Positions 17,662 to 25,869 of a stretch of DNA of 37,817 nt are shown piece after piece. Position numbers and translations under genes: made by a program. Numbering within the stretch: position 1 is the stretch's first letter; every line of letters begins with the position of its first letter. Source of the DNA: Oscillospiraceae bacterium (GTDB lineage: Bacteria > Bacillota > Clostridia > Oscillospirales > Ruminococcaceae); contig JAEEIA010000082.1 in NCBI GenBank assembly GCA_016281125.1, positions 1 to 37,817 on the forward strand, written 5' to 3'. The notes beneath the pieces are model-generated. The model was not told the DNA's origin. It worked only from the letters and a program-made list of their open reading frames with translations, and did no database searches.

Positions 17662-18339
17662 ATGGAAATTTTGCTGATTGAGCCGAACGATTCGCTGCGG
17701 GAGCTGCTCTGCGAGCGCCTCTGCGGAGAAGGCTTTGCACCGGTTGCGGTGCGGAACGGAACAGATGCGCTCCGGCTACTGACATCGCCGCGGTTTGAAT
17801 CGGTGCTGCTGGAATGGAACCTGCCGGACATGGAGGGCGTGTCCGTCCTGCGGGAAATGCGCACGAGAACACTGGATACGCCTGTTATGATTATCAGCAC
17901 GCGCGGCTCTGTCGCGGACAGAGTGCTCGCGCTGGACAGCGGCGCGGACGATTATCTGCTGCGGCCGTTCCATATGGATGAATGTATGGCGCGGGTGCGC
18001 AGAATGGTGCGGACCTACTGCCGGCGGTCAGCGGCAGTGCAGAAGGGACTGCACTGCATTGCCGATCTGACTGTTGATACCAACCGCCATGTGGTCACAC
18101 GCGGCGGCAGACGGATCCCGCTTTCCGCAAAGGAATGCGCAATCCTGGAGTATTTTGCAGTCCGTGCCGGTGCAACCGTCACCAGGGCGGAGCTCGAGCA
18201 GTATGTCACGCAGTCTGCGGCAGATTCCGCAATCGTGCCGGTTTACATTCACTATCTCCGCAAGAAGGTCGATGACGGCTTCACCGTGAAGCTGCTGCGG
18301 ACCGTCCGCAGCAAGGGCTATGTCCTCTCGGCCAGCTGA
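17662..18339 (+). CDS. Atypical OmpR-family response regulator (phospho-acceptor Asp replaced by Glu)
   Basis: 225 aa. Two adjacent ATGs (17659 and 17662) are possible. The second is 6 nt from AGAGG and is preferred. The N-terminal receiver domain (1-115) keeps the fold but not the chemistry. The phospho-acceptor position in LLEWNLPDMEG is Glu51 instead of Asp, the acidic pocket reads IEPND, the conserved Lys is Arg101 (LLRPF), and the switch Thr is Ser79. The C-terminal winged-helix domain (about 130-225; LSAKECAILEYF, YIHYLRKKV, LLRTVRSKGYVL) is a normal OmpR/PhoB DNA-binding domain. There is no histidine kinase next to it. It is likely a phosphorylation-independent regulator. Targets are unknown. 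A bidirectional terminator follows. Confidence 0.9.
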   Translation: MEILLIEPNDSLRELLCERLCGEGFAPVAVRNGTDALRLLTSPRFESVLLEWNLPDMEGVSVLREMRTRTLDTPVMIISTRGSVADRVLALDSGADDYLLRPFHMDECMARVRRMVRTYCRRSAAVQKGLHCIADLTVDTNRHVVTRGGRRIPLSAKECAILEYFAVRAGATVTRAELEQYVTQSAADSAIVPVYIHYLRKKVDDGFTVKLLRTVRSKGYVLSAS

Positions 18340-18385
18340 TGCAAGCGGTATCAATCCGCCGGAGGCACTTTATTCTACAAACTGA

Positions 18386-18413
18386 AACGCCGCAGCAAAA
18401 CGCTGCGGCGTTC
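18386..18413. terminator. Bidirectional terminator between regulator and anti-sigma genes
   Basis: AACGCCGCAGC pairs perfectly with GCTGCGGCGTT around AAAAC, followed on the plus strand by CTTGTTGTTT. It serves the convergent genes ending at 18339 and 18422. Confidence 0.9.
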
Positions 18414-18421
18414 TTGTTGTT

Positions 18422-20035
18422 TCAGAACCGGTAGATGGGCAAATCGTCTGAAATGCGCATGGGTTTGGTGTTGTCCACGATTTTAATCCCGCCAAACACA
18501 GTTGCACAGCGCTCCGTAATATCGACGCCGTTCTCGTCGCTGATATCAAGGGGATAAAAACCGAAAACCAGCTGCTGTCCGGGCTTCACGCGATCCGAAA
18601 TATCGAAATACAGCGTGAATGCCAGGCCAACCTGCGTCGTGTCCAATCCGTCTTCTGTGCCGAAGACGAGTCTTGTTTCCATCTCATCTTCATTATAACT
18701 TGCCTGAACAGCACCGAACAGATCGCCGTCATCCAGCTTTACCCTTTCACATCCCGCATATCCCGTTACGGTGGCCTCTATGGACGGTGTCACTCCCGCT
18801 GCATCATAGATCGTGAGTATCGCACCTGCAAAGCCTGTATTCTCCTCAAGATAGAACCGTACAGGAACATTTTTGGCTCCGGGCTGTGCTTCCACCGTTT
18901 CGTATCTGAATTGGATATCACCGAAATGATACTTCGTCCGTTCGGGATCTGTCAGATTCTCCGGCGGCGCTGTCCGCTCCGTCTGATCCGTAAACGGTTC
19001 AGCAGCAGCAGGAAGTGTGCCGTCCGCACCGACTATGATGTCAAGCCCATAGAACACATAGCCGGCCGGAGAACCCCAGTCGGGATCCAGATACATACCG
19101 TTGGAATAGCTCGGATCCGGTTTGATCGTATATCTTCCGGGCGTTTCCGGAGCAGTGACCGTGATAATTGCAACAGATGCGATTGCCTTGGCCTCCTGCT
19201 TTTCCGGATTGGTATTGACATAATACAGGCTGGTACCCAGATGCTGGAGCTTTCCGTATTCCGAGTATTCTAATGACGTCCACAGGTCGGTCAATCCAAG
19301 TTCCGGTGATACCGTCAGGCGAAGATCCATATTGGTGATGCCCGGGTCATTCCTGACACCCAATTCCATCATAAATGATTCACCCGGCTCCGCATAATAT
19401 ACATTGTTTGCGAGTCCGAGCTCCTCAGCCTTCCGGTAATCCCTGCTGAGCGGATGCAGATCGAATACGGCCCGCTGCGCCGTCCCGGCTTCGGGCGCTG
19501 CGGCCTCCGCATTCGTTTTTTTCGGTACTGTTGTGGTCTGTGCCTCGGTCACCGCGGCCGTGGTCAATGTTGTCCGCGGGGTTGTTTCCGTTGCACTTGC
19601 AGCTGTCGTTTCCGGCCTTGCTGTCGTTGCTGCGGGGACTGTTGTGCCTGTCTGTACTGTCTGATTGCCTGTTGTCACAGTGTTTGTCTGTCTGTCCGTC
19701 ACGGTTTTCGTCACAGCCGAGTGATCGGTCACGGCTTTTGTGACAACCGCTGTTACGTCTGTACCGGGCGCGGTGGTGGCAGTCACGACGGCGGTCACCA
19801 GCTCCTCTGATGCTTCGCTTGTTACAGTGCCGGACTCCTCAGCAGACCGGTGCAGCATATAGCCGCCGCCGATGTTCAGTGCAAGCAGAACAGCCGCAAC
19901 CGCGGTTCCCGTAATCATTCCGCGTCTGGATACTGAGATTTTCTTACGGCTTGCCCGCGCCAGCACTTCCTGTTTGCATGAAGGATCCTGCTTCAGCCTG
20001 TCCACTACACTGCAATATTGCTGTATGCCTTTCAT
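18422..20035 (-). CDS. Membrane anti-sigma-like protein with two extracellular cohesin-like domains
   Basis: 537 aa, ATG at 20035 overlapping the sigma-factor stop in ATGA. Order of parts: a cytoplasmic N-terminus of about 39 residues (1-39), one membrane helix (about 40-62), a Thr/Ser/Ala-rich linker (64-185), cohesin-like domain A (about 190-337) and cohesin-like domain B (about 368-521). Domain A tracks the ScaA/ScaB cohesins: LGLANNVYYAEPGESF aligns with [26 protein letters not shown] with [10 protein letters not shown], and YVFYGLDIIVG with KFAFYGLDIVVG. Domain B has AQPGAKNVPVRFYL and GFAGAILTIYD, also cohesin-like. The short N-terminus fused to a membrane helix and coupled to an ECF sigma gene fits an anti-sigma factor, although no ZAS motif is present. 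Sensing of dockerins or assembly state is inference. Confidence 0.85.
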   Translation of the reverse strand: MKGIQQYCSVVDRLKQDPSCKQEVLARASRKKISVSRRGMITGTAVAAVLLALNIGGGYMLHRSAEESGTVTSEASEELVTAVVTATTAPGTDVTAVVTKAVTDHSAVTKTVTDRQTNTVTTGNQTVQTGTTVPAATTARPETTAASATETTPRTTLTTAAVTEAQTTTVPKKTNAEAAAPEAGTAQRAVFDLHPLSRDYRKAEELGLANNVYYAEPGESFMMELGVRNDPGITNMDLRLTVSPELGLTDLWTSLEYSEYGKLQHLGTSLYYVNTNPEKQEAKAIASVAIITVTAPETPGRYTIKPDPSYSNGMYLDPDWGSPAGYVFYGLDIIVGADGTLPAAAEPFTDQTERTAPPENLTDPERTKYHFGDIQFRYETVEAQPGAKNVPVRFYLEENTGFAGAILTIYDAAGVTPSIEATVTGYAGCERVKLDDGDLFGAVQASYNEDEMETRLVFGTEDGLDTTQVGLAFTLYFDISDRVKPGQQLVFGFYPLDISDENGVDITERCATVFGGIKIVDNTKPMRISDDLPIYRF

Positions 20036-20505
20036 ATCTCAAACTCCTCTCCAAGCGCTTCCTTCAGCAGCCCTCTTGCACGGTAAAGCTGCGTCCGTAC
20101 AGCAGTTTCCGACCGTCCTGTAATCGACGCGATTTCCGCAGTCGAATAGCCCTCATAATAGAACAGATGGATGACCGAACGGTATTTTGCAGGGAGTTCC
20201 ATCACTGCATGATAAACGTCATGCTCCTCCGGCGTTTCACAGCAAAGTGCTGCCTCCTCCAGCGGCACAGTGAATCTGTACCGGAACGAACGAAGCAGGT
20301 CCTTTGCCTGATTGATCGTAACCCGCATGATCCAGCCGGTTTCATGACGCTCATTTTCAAACACCTTCCGGCACGCGAAGCGCTTGAGAAAAACCTCTGA
20401 GGTGATGTCCTCCGCATCCGCACGGTTTTTGCAGTATGTAAATGCCAGTCTGTATACCGAATCATGGTATTTATCATAGATCCGCTCCATTTCCAGTGTA
20501 TCCAC
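20032..20505 (-). CDS. ECF-type RNA polymerase sigma factor
   Basis: About 157 aa from GTG 20505. The frame is open to a GTG at 20613, but that has no ribosome-binding site, whereas GAGGTGAGG lies 6 nt before GTG 20505 and the protein then has the normal ECF length. Region 2 is visible at the start (YDKYHDSVYRLAFTYC, ADAEDITSEVFLKRF) and region 4 at the end (LPAKYRSVIHLFYYEGYSTAEI, then TAVRTQLYRARGLLKE). It directs RNA polymerase to a regulon and is presumably held by the downstream membrane protein, with which it is translationally coupled. The upstream promoter is a SigA type, so at least basal expression is housekeeping. Targets are not known. The divergent GH9 gene and the sca cluster are candidates. 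Confidence 0.92.
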   Translation of the reverse strand: MDTLEMERIYDKYHDSVYRLAFTYCKNRADAEDITSEVFLKRFACRKVFENERHETGWIMRVTINQAKDLLRSFRYRFTVPLEEAALCCETPEEHDVYHAVMELPAKYRSVIHLFYYEGYSTAEIASITGRSETAVRTQLYRARGLLKEALGEEFEI

Positions 20506-20642
20506 GAAGTCCCTCACCTCTTTGCCAAGTATTGCGCGCAGTTTCATCAGCTGATACAGAAATGCTCTGACCATTTCATTTTGTATACGAACGAAGCCGT
20601 CAAAATGTTGCACGCCGGAAAAAATTTTTTCGCACAGCCTCC

Positions 20643-20671
20643 ATTATACCTGTTCCGAACCGTTTTGTCAA
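20643..20671 (-). promoter_or_regulatory. Promoter of the ECF sigma/anti-sigma operon
   Basis: Minus-strand TTGACA (20666-20671), 17-bp spacer, TATAAT (20643-20648): consensus boxes at consensus spacing. Transcription would start near 20636, leaving a leader of about 130 nt to GTG 20505. Confidence 0.9.
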
Positions 20672-20738
20672 TGCTGTAACCGCAAGGATTGGGCATTCCG
20701 GTCAACTGTAAAGATTCGATGAATATTCACGAAAAGTC

Positions 20739-20767
20739 TTGACACAAAGCGGAAAACGTGTTATGAT
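20739..20767 (+). promoter_or_regulatory. Promoter of the GH9 cellulase gene
   Basis: TTGACA (20739-20744), 17-bp spacer, TATGAT (20762-20767). It is divergent from the sigma-operon promoter, with the -35 boxes 67 bp apart. Confidence 0.85.
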
Positions 20768-20830
20768 ATAAACGGTAGATTCTGCGTAGAGGGCGCAAAA
20801 TTACCGCAATTTTTGAGAGGGGGAATTCCC

Positions 20831-23518
20831 ATGAAATCCAAAAAGCTTGCTGCGCTGATGTCAGCAGCTGTGCTGACCGCAACGGCGATGCCGTTCGGCA
20901 ATGTCGGCACAGTCACCGCTGCGGGCAAGTATAATTATGCCGAAGCGCTGCAAAAATCCATGTTCTTCTACGAGGTGCAGCAGTCCGGTGTCCTGCCGGA
21001 ATGGAACACCGTCCAGTGGAGAGCCGATTCCATGGTCGATGAGAGCGGCAAGGAAACCGACGTCGTTCCCGGCGGCTGGTTCGACGCGGGCGACCACTTC
21101 AAATTCACGCTGACGAATGCGTATTCCGCATCCATCATGGCGTGGGGCTACCTGGAGTACAAGGACGCAATCAAGAAGGCAGGCCTGGAAGAGCTCTACC
21201 GCCAGAACATCATCTGGGGCATGGACTATGTCCTCGGCTGTGACAAGGGCGGCGGCTCCATGATCGGCACGATCGGCGACTTCACCGGCGGTTCGACTGA
21301 CCACAACATCTGGTGCAGTCCGGAGGTCTATCTGCGCAAGCATCACCTGAACAACGGTGACTGGAAGCGCCCGAGCGATACGATCAAGAATGCTTCCGTT
21401 GCGGCGCTCTCCGCTGCGGCGCTCGCAGAGGGCTACCTCATGCTGAAGGATACCGAGCCGGACAAGGCGGCAAATTATCTGAAACACGCAAAGGATCTCT
21501 TTGAAGGTGCGGACAAGATCCGCGACACCAAGCAGGTCGGCGGCATGGGCAACATGTATCCGACTTCTTCGTGGATCGATGACTGCATGTATGCAGCACT
21601 CTGGCTCTATAAGGCGACCGGCGATGCGTCCTATCTGAGCAAGGTCGAGAAGGACTACATCCCGCAGTTCCCGACGGAGAGCCAGTCCACCGACTGGAAG
21701 TATACCTGGGGTCTCTGCTGGGACGATACCACGCAGGCCGCGGCACTGCTCTACGCACAGCTGACCGAAAAGGAGGAGTGGGTCAACCACATCGACAAGC
21801 ACATCCGTTACTGGATGGGCGGTTCCTCCGATCTAAAAAAGTTTGAGGGAAACATTACCGCTGACGGCCTTTCCCATCTGACCGGCTGGGGCTGCCTGCG
21901 CCATGCAACCAATACCGCATGGATTACCAAGCTCGCATGTGATACGATCCTGAAAGACAGCGCAAATGCGTCCAAGTACAACGATTGGGCAGATTCGCAG
22001 GTTGACTACTGCTTCGGCGCCAATAAGCTGAACCTTTGCTACGTGCTCGGCATGGGCGAAAAGAATCCGAAAGCAATCCATCACAGAGCTGCTTCCGGTA
22101 TCCACGATGACCACTGGAACGAACTCGGCAAGTCCTCCGGTGGCGCAGAAGGCTGGCAGACTGAATATGCACATACGCTGTACGGTGCACTGATCGGCGG
22201 CCCTAAGAGTGACGGCTCCTATGATATGACGCAGATCGGTGTTTCAAATTACGAGCAGTCCGAGGTCGCAATCGACTACAACGCAGGCTACACGGCAGTG
22301 CTGTGCGCGATGATCGACGAGAACGGCGGCACGCCGCTTGCAGACTTCCCGGAGCGTGAGACCCCGAAGTGGGCGGAATGGGAGGTTGCAGCCACCCTGA
22401 ACGGCTCCGGCGACAGCTACACCGAGATCAAGATGTGGGCGATGAACCACACCGCATGGCCGGCAAGAGTCGCAAAGGACATCGAGGTGCGCTACTACTT
22501 CGACATCTCCGAGGCACTCGAAAAGAATCTGTCTGTCGATGATGTCAAGGTCGAAGGCAGAGCGCAGCAGTACAGTGCCGGAGAGCAGGGCTACGCCACC
22601 GTGACCGGCCCGATCCAGTACAAGGATAATATCTACTACGCAAGCATCAAGTTTGAGGACGGCAGAGCAATCCAGCCGACCGGCCAGTCCGAGCACCGCG
22701 ATGAGGTGCAGTTCCGCGTTGCCATTCCGGATGCCATCGACGGACAGTCCACCAAGGGTGCGTGGGATCCCTCCAATGACTGGTCCTACAAGGGCGTCGG
22801 CAAGACGGATCTGAAGTCTGACGATTCCCTCAACGAGCATTTCACGATGTACGTCAACGGCAAGCTGGTCTGGGGCGAGGAGCCGGACGGCACCAAGGCT
22901 GTTCCGGGTGCAGACCTCGACGATCCGACACCGGTCGCACCGACCACGACACCGGCACCCAGCACCACGCCTGCGCCGGAAACAACCACGGAACCGCTGT
23001 ATTATACGCTGGAGCTCCGTTCCAAGCCGACGAAAACGACATACGCCATCGGCGAAGCGCTGGATCTCACCGGCGGTACCGCAGAAGGCTGGGTCGGAAA
23101 CGGAACGCTCCACGGCGATACGTTCGAGCAGCCGCTCACATACAGCGGATTCACCATTGACGATTCGGAATTTGACAACACGAAGCCCGGCACGTATACG
23201 ATTTACGTCAAGTACGGCACGGCGACCGCTTCGTTCAAGGTCACCGTCAGCAACAATCCGGCTCCGGCCACAACGACGCTCCCCGGCACCGAGCAGTTTC
23301 GCTACGGTGACGCGAACCTCGATACTTATGTGGATGTTTCCGATGCTGTTCTTGTTGCTAAGTTTATCAATTCGGATGTATCGGGTCAGATCACGGACCA
23401 GGGACTGAAAAACGCTGACTGCGACGGCATTGCCGGTGTGGACGGCGGCGACGTTTCCCGCATCCTGCTGTATATTGCAAAGATCGTCACAAACGAGCAG
23501 ATGGGCAAGGCGCTCTGA
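20831..23518 (+). CDS. GH9 endoglucanase with CBM3, Ig-like domain and dockerin
   Basis: 895 aa from ATG 20831, with AGAGGGGG 7 nt upstream. Signal peptide about 1-32. GH9 catalytic domain about 34-510: GGWFDAGDHFKF carries the catalytic base Asp pair (D85, D88), and SEVAIDYNAGY near residue 480 carries the proton-donor Glu. A CBM3c-like module spans about 516-683 (WEVAATLN start, DPSNDWSYKG near its end). A Thr/Pro linker leads to an Ig-like domain (about 723-810) and then a dockerin (about 825-890). The GH9-CBM3c pairing is typical of processive endoglucanases. The dockerin's first calcium loop (DANLDTYVDVSD) is normal, but the second (DCDGIAGVDGGD) has Ile at position 5. The dockerin would attach it to a cohesin of the scaffoldins. 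Confidence 0.93.
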   Translation: MKSKKLAALMSAAVLTATAMPFGNVGTVTAAGKYNYAEALQKSMFFYEVQQSGVLPEWNTVQWRADSMVDESGKETDVVPGGWFDAGDHFKFTLTNAYSASIMAWGYLEYKDAIKKAGLEELYRQNIIWGMDYVLGCDKGGGSMIGTIGDFTGGSTDHNIWCSPEVYLRKHHLNNGDWKRPSDTIKNASVAALSAAALAEGYLMLKDTEPDKAANYLKHAKDLFEGADKIRDTKQVGGMGNMYPTSSWIDDCMYAALWLYKATGDASYLSKVEKDYIPQFPTESQSTDWKYTWGLCWDDTTQAAALLYAQLTEKEEWVNHIDKHIRYWMGGSSDLKKFEGNITADGLSHLTGWGCLRHATNTAWITKLACDTILKDSANASKYNDWADSQVDYCFGANKLNLCYVLGMGEKNPKAIHHRAASGIHDDHWNELGKSSGGAEGWQTEYAHTLYGALIGGPKSDGSYDMTQIGVSNYEQSEVAIDYNAGYTAVLCAMIDENGGTPLADFPERETPKWAEWEVAATLNGSGDSYTEIKMWAMNHTAWPARVAKDIEVRYYFDISEALEKNLSVDDVKVEGRAQQYSAGEQGYATVTGPIQYKDNIYYASIKFEDGRAIQPTGQSEHRDEVQFRVAIPDAIDGQSTKGAWDPSNDWSYKGVGKTDLKSDDSLNEHFTMYVNGKLVWGEEPDGTKAVPGADLDDPTPVAPTTTPAPSTTPAPETTTEPLYYTLELRSKPTKTTYAIGEALDLTGGTAEGWVGNGTLHGDTFEQPLTYSGFTIDDSEFDNTKPGTYTIYVKYGTATASFKVTVSNNPAPATTTLPGTEQFRYGDANLDTYVDVSDAVLVAKFINSDVSGQITDQGLKNADCDGIAGVDGGDVSRILLYIAKIVTNEQMGKAL

Positions 23519-23535
23519 TTGTTCTGAACACAAAG

Positions 23536-23569
23536 AAAGCGTCCTGCGGGAATCCCGCGGGACGCTTTT
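23536..23569 (+). terminator. Terminator of the GH9 gene
   Basis: AAAGCGTCCTGCGGG pairs with CCCGCGGGACGCTTT (one G-U) around AATC, followed by TGCTTT. Confidence 0.9.
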
Positions 23570-23584
23570 GCTTTCCTGTACAGA

Positions 23585-23788
23585 GGTATCTCCGATGGAT
23601 TTATAATGGGGCGCTGCCCCAAACCCCGCTTAAGGGACATGTCCCTTAAGAATCCCATTATGATGAAAGTTATGCATTTGCTTCATTTTCATATGCTGTG
23701 GGATTCCAATTTGGCGGGTTGGGTGAGTTTACGTTGCATAATCATAGCGAAGCGGGCGAGAGTTCCCTTATCAAACCATCGGAGATAC
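23585..23788 (+). repeat. MITE-like palindromic element, copy 2 (complete)
   Basis: About 204 bp bounded by perfect 13-bp inverted repeats: GTATCTCCGATGG (23586-23598) and CCATCGGAGATAC (23776-23788). Inside are two hairpins near the left end, GGGGCGCTGCCCC and TTAAGGGACATGTCCCTTAA, and no coding capacity. It lies between the terminators of the GH9 gene and the ftsH operon. The left 75 bp match copy 1 at 11096. Confidence 0.85.
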
Positions 23789-23810
23789 AGCTGATGCTTT
23801 TTCGCCGAAA

Positions 23811-23841
23811 AACGGGCGCTGACATCACATCAGCGCCCGTT
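23811..23841 (-). terminator. Terminator of the rnj-ftsH operon
   Basis: AACGGGCGCTGA pairs perfectly with TCAGCGCCCGTT. On the minus strand the stem is followed by TTTTCGG. It lies 48 nt after the ftsH stop codon. Confidence 0.9.
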
Positions 23842-23889
23842 CTGTTCTGATTGCATGTGCCGGGAGCTCTGCCCCGGCGGATACACCGC

Positions 23890-25839
23890 TTACTCCGCAG
23901 ATTCTGCCTTGGCCTCAGCCGGAGCTTCTGCCGTGGCCTCCGCAGGGGCTTCGGGCTGTTCCGGTTCAGCAGCAGGCTGCGCTGCAAGCTCTGCCTTACG
24001 GCTCTCAACTGTCAGCTCACCGCGCATGATTTGCAGGAATTCCTTCTCATTGACTTTCTCGTATTCAAGCAGGAACTCTGCCAGCGCATCCAGCTGATGC
24101 CGGTTCGATTTGAGAATCACCAGCGCCTTCTCATAACTTTCCTCCACGATTCTGCGCACCTCCGCGTCAATGCGGGCTGCGACCTCGTCGGAGTAATCGC
24201 GCACATGGCCGTAATCGCGGCCGAGGAACACCTCATCGTTTTCGGAGCCGTATGCGACCGGCCCAAGCGCCTCGGAAAGACCCCAGCGCGTGACCATATT
24301 CTTCGCCAGCTTGGTTGCACGCTCAATGTCATTGGACGCACCTGTGCAGATGTCGTCCAGCGCGGTCGCCTCACCTGCGCGGCCGCCCATCATCATGACA
24401 ATGGTTTCAAGCAGCTTGGTCTTGCTCATGTGGTTGTCCTCGGTATCCGGACGCGTCCACGTCATGCCGGCTGCCATGCCGCGCGGCACCACGCTGACCT
24501 GCTGCACGCGGTCCTGCGTTTCCAGGTGGTACGCCGTAACCGCATGACCGGCCTCATGGAACGCGGTGATGCGCTTGTCAGCCGCCGTCGGAACATGGGA
24601 CTTTTTCTCCGGACCGGAGAGCACCTTCATGGTCGCCTCCTCAATATCGGAAGCGATGATCGCCTTGCGGTCTGCTCTTGCCGCGAGAATTGCTGCCTCA
24701 TTCAGCAGGTTTTCAAGGTCTGCGCCGGTGAATCCCTGCGTATCCTTTGCAAGCTCGTGAAAATCAACATCCGGGCCGATCGGCTTCTTGCCCTTGTGGA
24801 CATTGAGGATCTCCTCTCTGCCCTTGACGTCAGGGTAATTGACCGTGATCTGGCGGTCGAATCTGCCCGGACGCAGCAGCGCGGGATCCAGAATATCGCG
24901 GCGGTTCGTTGCCGCAATGACAATGACGCTTTCCTTGTCGGTAAAGCCGTCCATTTCAACGAGGAGCTGGTTCAGCGTCTGCTCACGCTCATCGTGACCG
25001 CCGCCCAGACCGGAGCCTCTGTGCCGGCCGACAGCGTCGATCTCGTCGATGAACACAATCGAGGGCGCATGCTTTTTTGCCTGCTCAAACAGATCACGGA
25101 CACGGCTCGCGCCGACGCCGACGAACATTTCCACAAAGTCCGAACCGGAAATCGGGAAGAACGGCACGCCCGCCTCACCGGCGACAGCTCTTGCAAGCAG
25201 CGTCTTACCGGTACCGGGAGGGCCGAGCAGCAGAATGCCGCGCGGGATTCTTGCGCCGATGTCCTCAAACTTCTTCGGATTTTTCAGGAAGTCCACGACC
25301 TCGGCCATTTCGGCCTTTTCCTCATCCGCACCGGCGACATCCGCAAAGGTTGCCTTTTTCGCGGAGCCGGATGCGGCCTTGATATTCGCCTTGCCGAATG
25401 AATTGATCTTCCCGCCGCCGTTCGCCTGCCGGAACATCACAACAAACAGCACGATTGCCATGATCATCAGCAGCGCCGTCGGAACAACGGTCAGCAGCCA
25501 GGAATTATCCGTGACCTTGAAATAGTCCTGCGTCAGCTCATTTCCCTTGTGCCTTGCGTTGTACTGCTCGCGGTAATTCTCGGTGTCCTGAAGGAACAGC
25601 GATACGTTCGGCACCTCATAGGTATGCGTTTTCGGATCGTCCGTCAGCTTGTATTTCAGCTCGCCGCTGCCGAGATCCAGCGTATACTCCGTGACCTCAA
25701 AGCTGTCGAAATGCGCCATGATGTCAGAATACTTCGTCGCATGCTGGTTGCTCGCCAGAGAGGGCATCAGCACCCAGATTGCGATGATGAAGAGCAGTGC
25801 GATGATGACATAGGTCAGCAGTCCTCGATTCTTGCCCAA
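23890..25839 (-). CDS. ftsH: ATP-dependent zinc metalloprotease FtsH
   Basis: 649 aa with a TTG start at 25839 (AAGGAG 10 nt upstream). Two membrane helices (about 8-25 and 112-135) flank an extracytoplasmic domain. The AAA domain has Walker A GPPGTGKT (206-213), Walker B FIDEID (263-268) and the arginine-finger region RPGRFDRQ. The zinc site HEAGH is at 428-432. FtsH is a membrane-anchored hexameric protease that removes damaged or unassembled membrane proteins and some regulators. The last 30 or so residues are a low-complexity Glu/Ala/Pro tail ([14 protein letters not shown]-like). It is the last gene of the operon, 30 nt after tilS. The tilS-ftsH pairing is common in Firmicutes. Confidence 0.97.
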   Translation of the reverse strand: MGKNRGLLTYVIIALLFIIAIWVLMPSLASNQHATKYSDIMAHFDSFEVTEYTLDLGSGELKYKLTDDPKTHTYEVPNVSLFLQDTENYREQYNARHKGNELTQDYFKVTDNSWLLTVVPTALLMIMAIVLFVVMFRQANGGGKINSFGKANIKAASGSAKKATFADVAGADEEKAEMAEVVDFLKNPKKFEDIGARIPRGILLLGPPGTGKTLLARAVAGEAGVPFFPISGSDFVEMFVGVGASRVRDLFEQAKKHAPSIVFIDEIDAVGRHRGSGLGGGHDEREQTLNQLLVEMDGFTDKESVIVIAATNRRDILDPALLRPGRFDRQITVNYPDVKGREEILNVHKGKKPIGPDVDFHELAKDTQGFTGADLENLLNEAAILAARADRKAIIASDIEEATMKVLSGPEKKSHVPTAADKRITAFHEAGHAVTAYHLETQDRVQQVSVVPRGMAAGMTWTRPDTEDNHMSKTKLLETIVMMMGGRAGEATALDDICTGASNDIERATKLAKNMVTRWGLSEALGPVAYGSENDEVFLGRDYGHVRDYSDEVAARIDAEVRRIVEESYEKALVILKSNRHQLDALAEFLLEYEKVNEKEFLQIMRGELTVESRKAELAAQPAAEPEQPEAPAEATAEAPAEAKAESAE

Positions 25840-25869
25840 CTAACATTCACTCCTTTTGTTGTTATGCTG

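Noticed and set aside
20506-20613. N-terminal extension of the ECF sigma factor from GTG 20613
   Set aside because: No ribosome-binding site before 20613, and the extension has no sigma-factor homology that I can see. GTG 20505 has GAGGTGAGG at the right distance.
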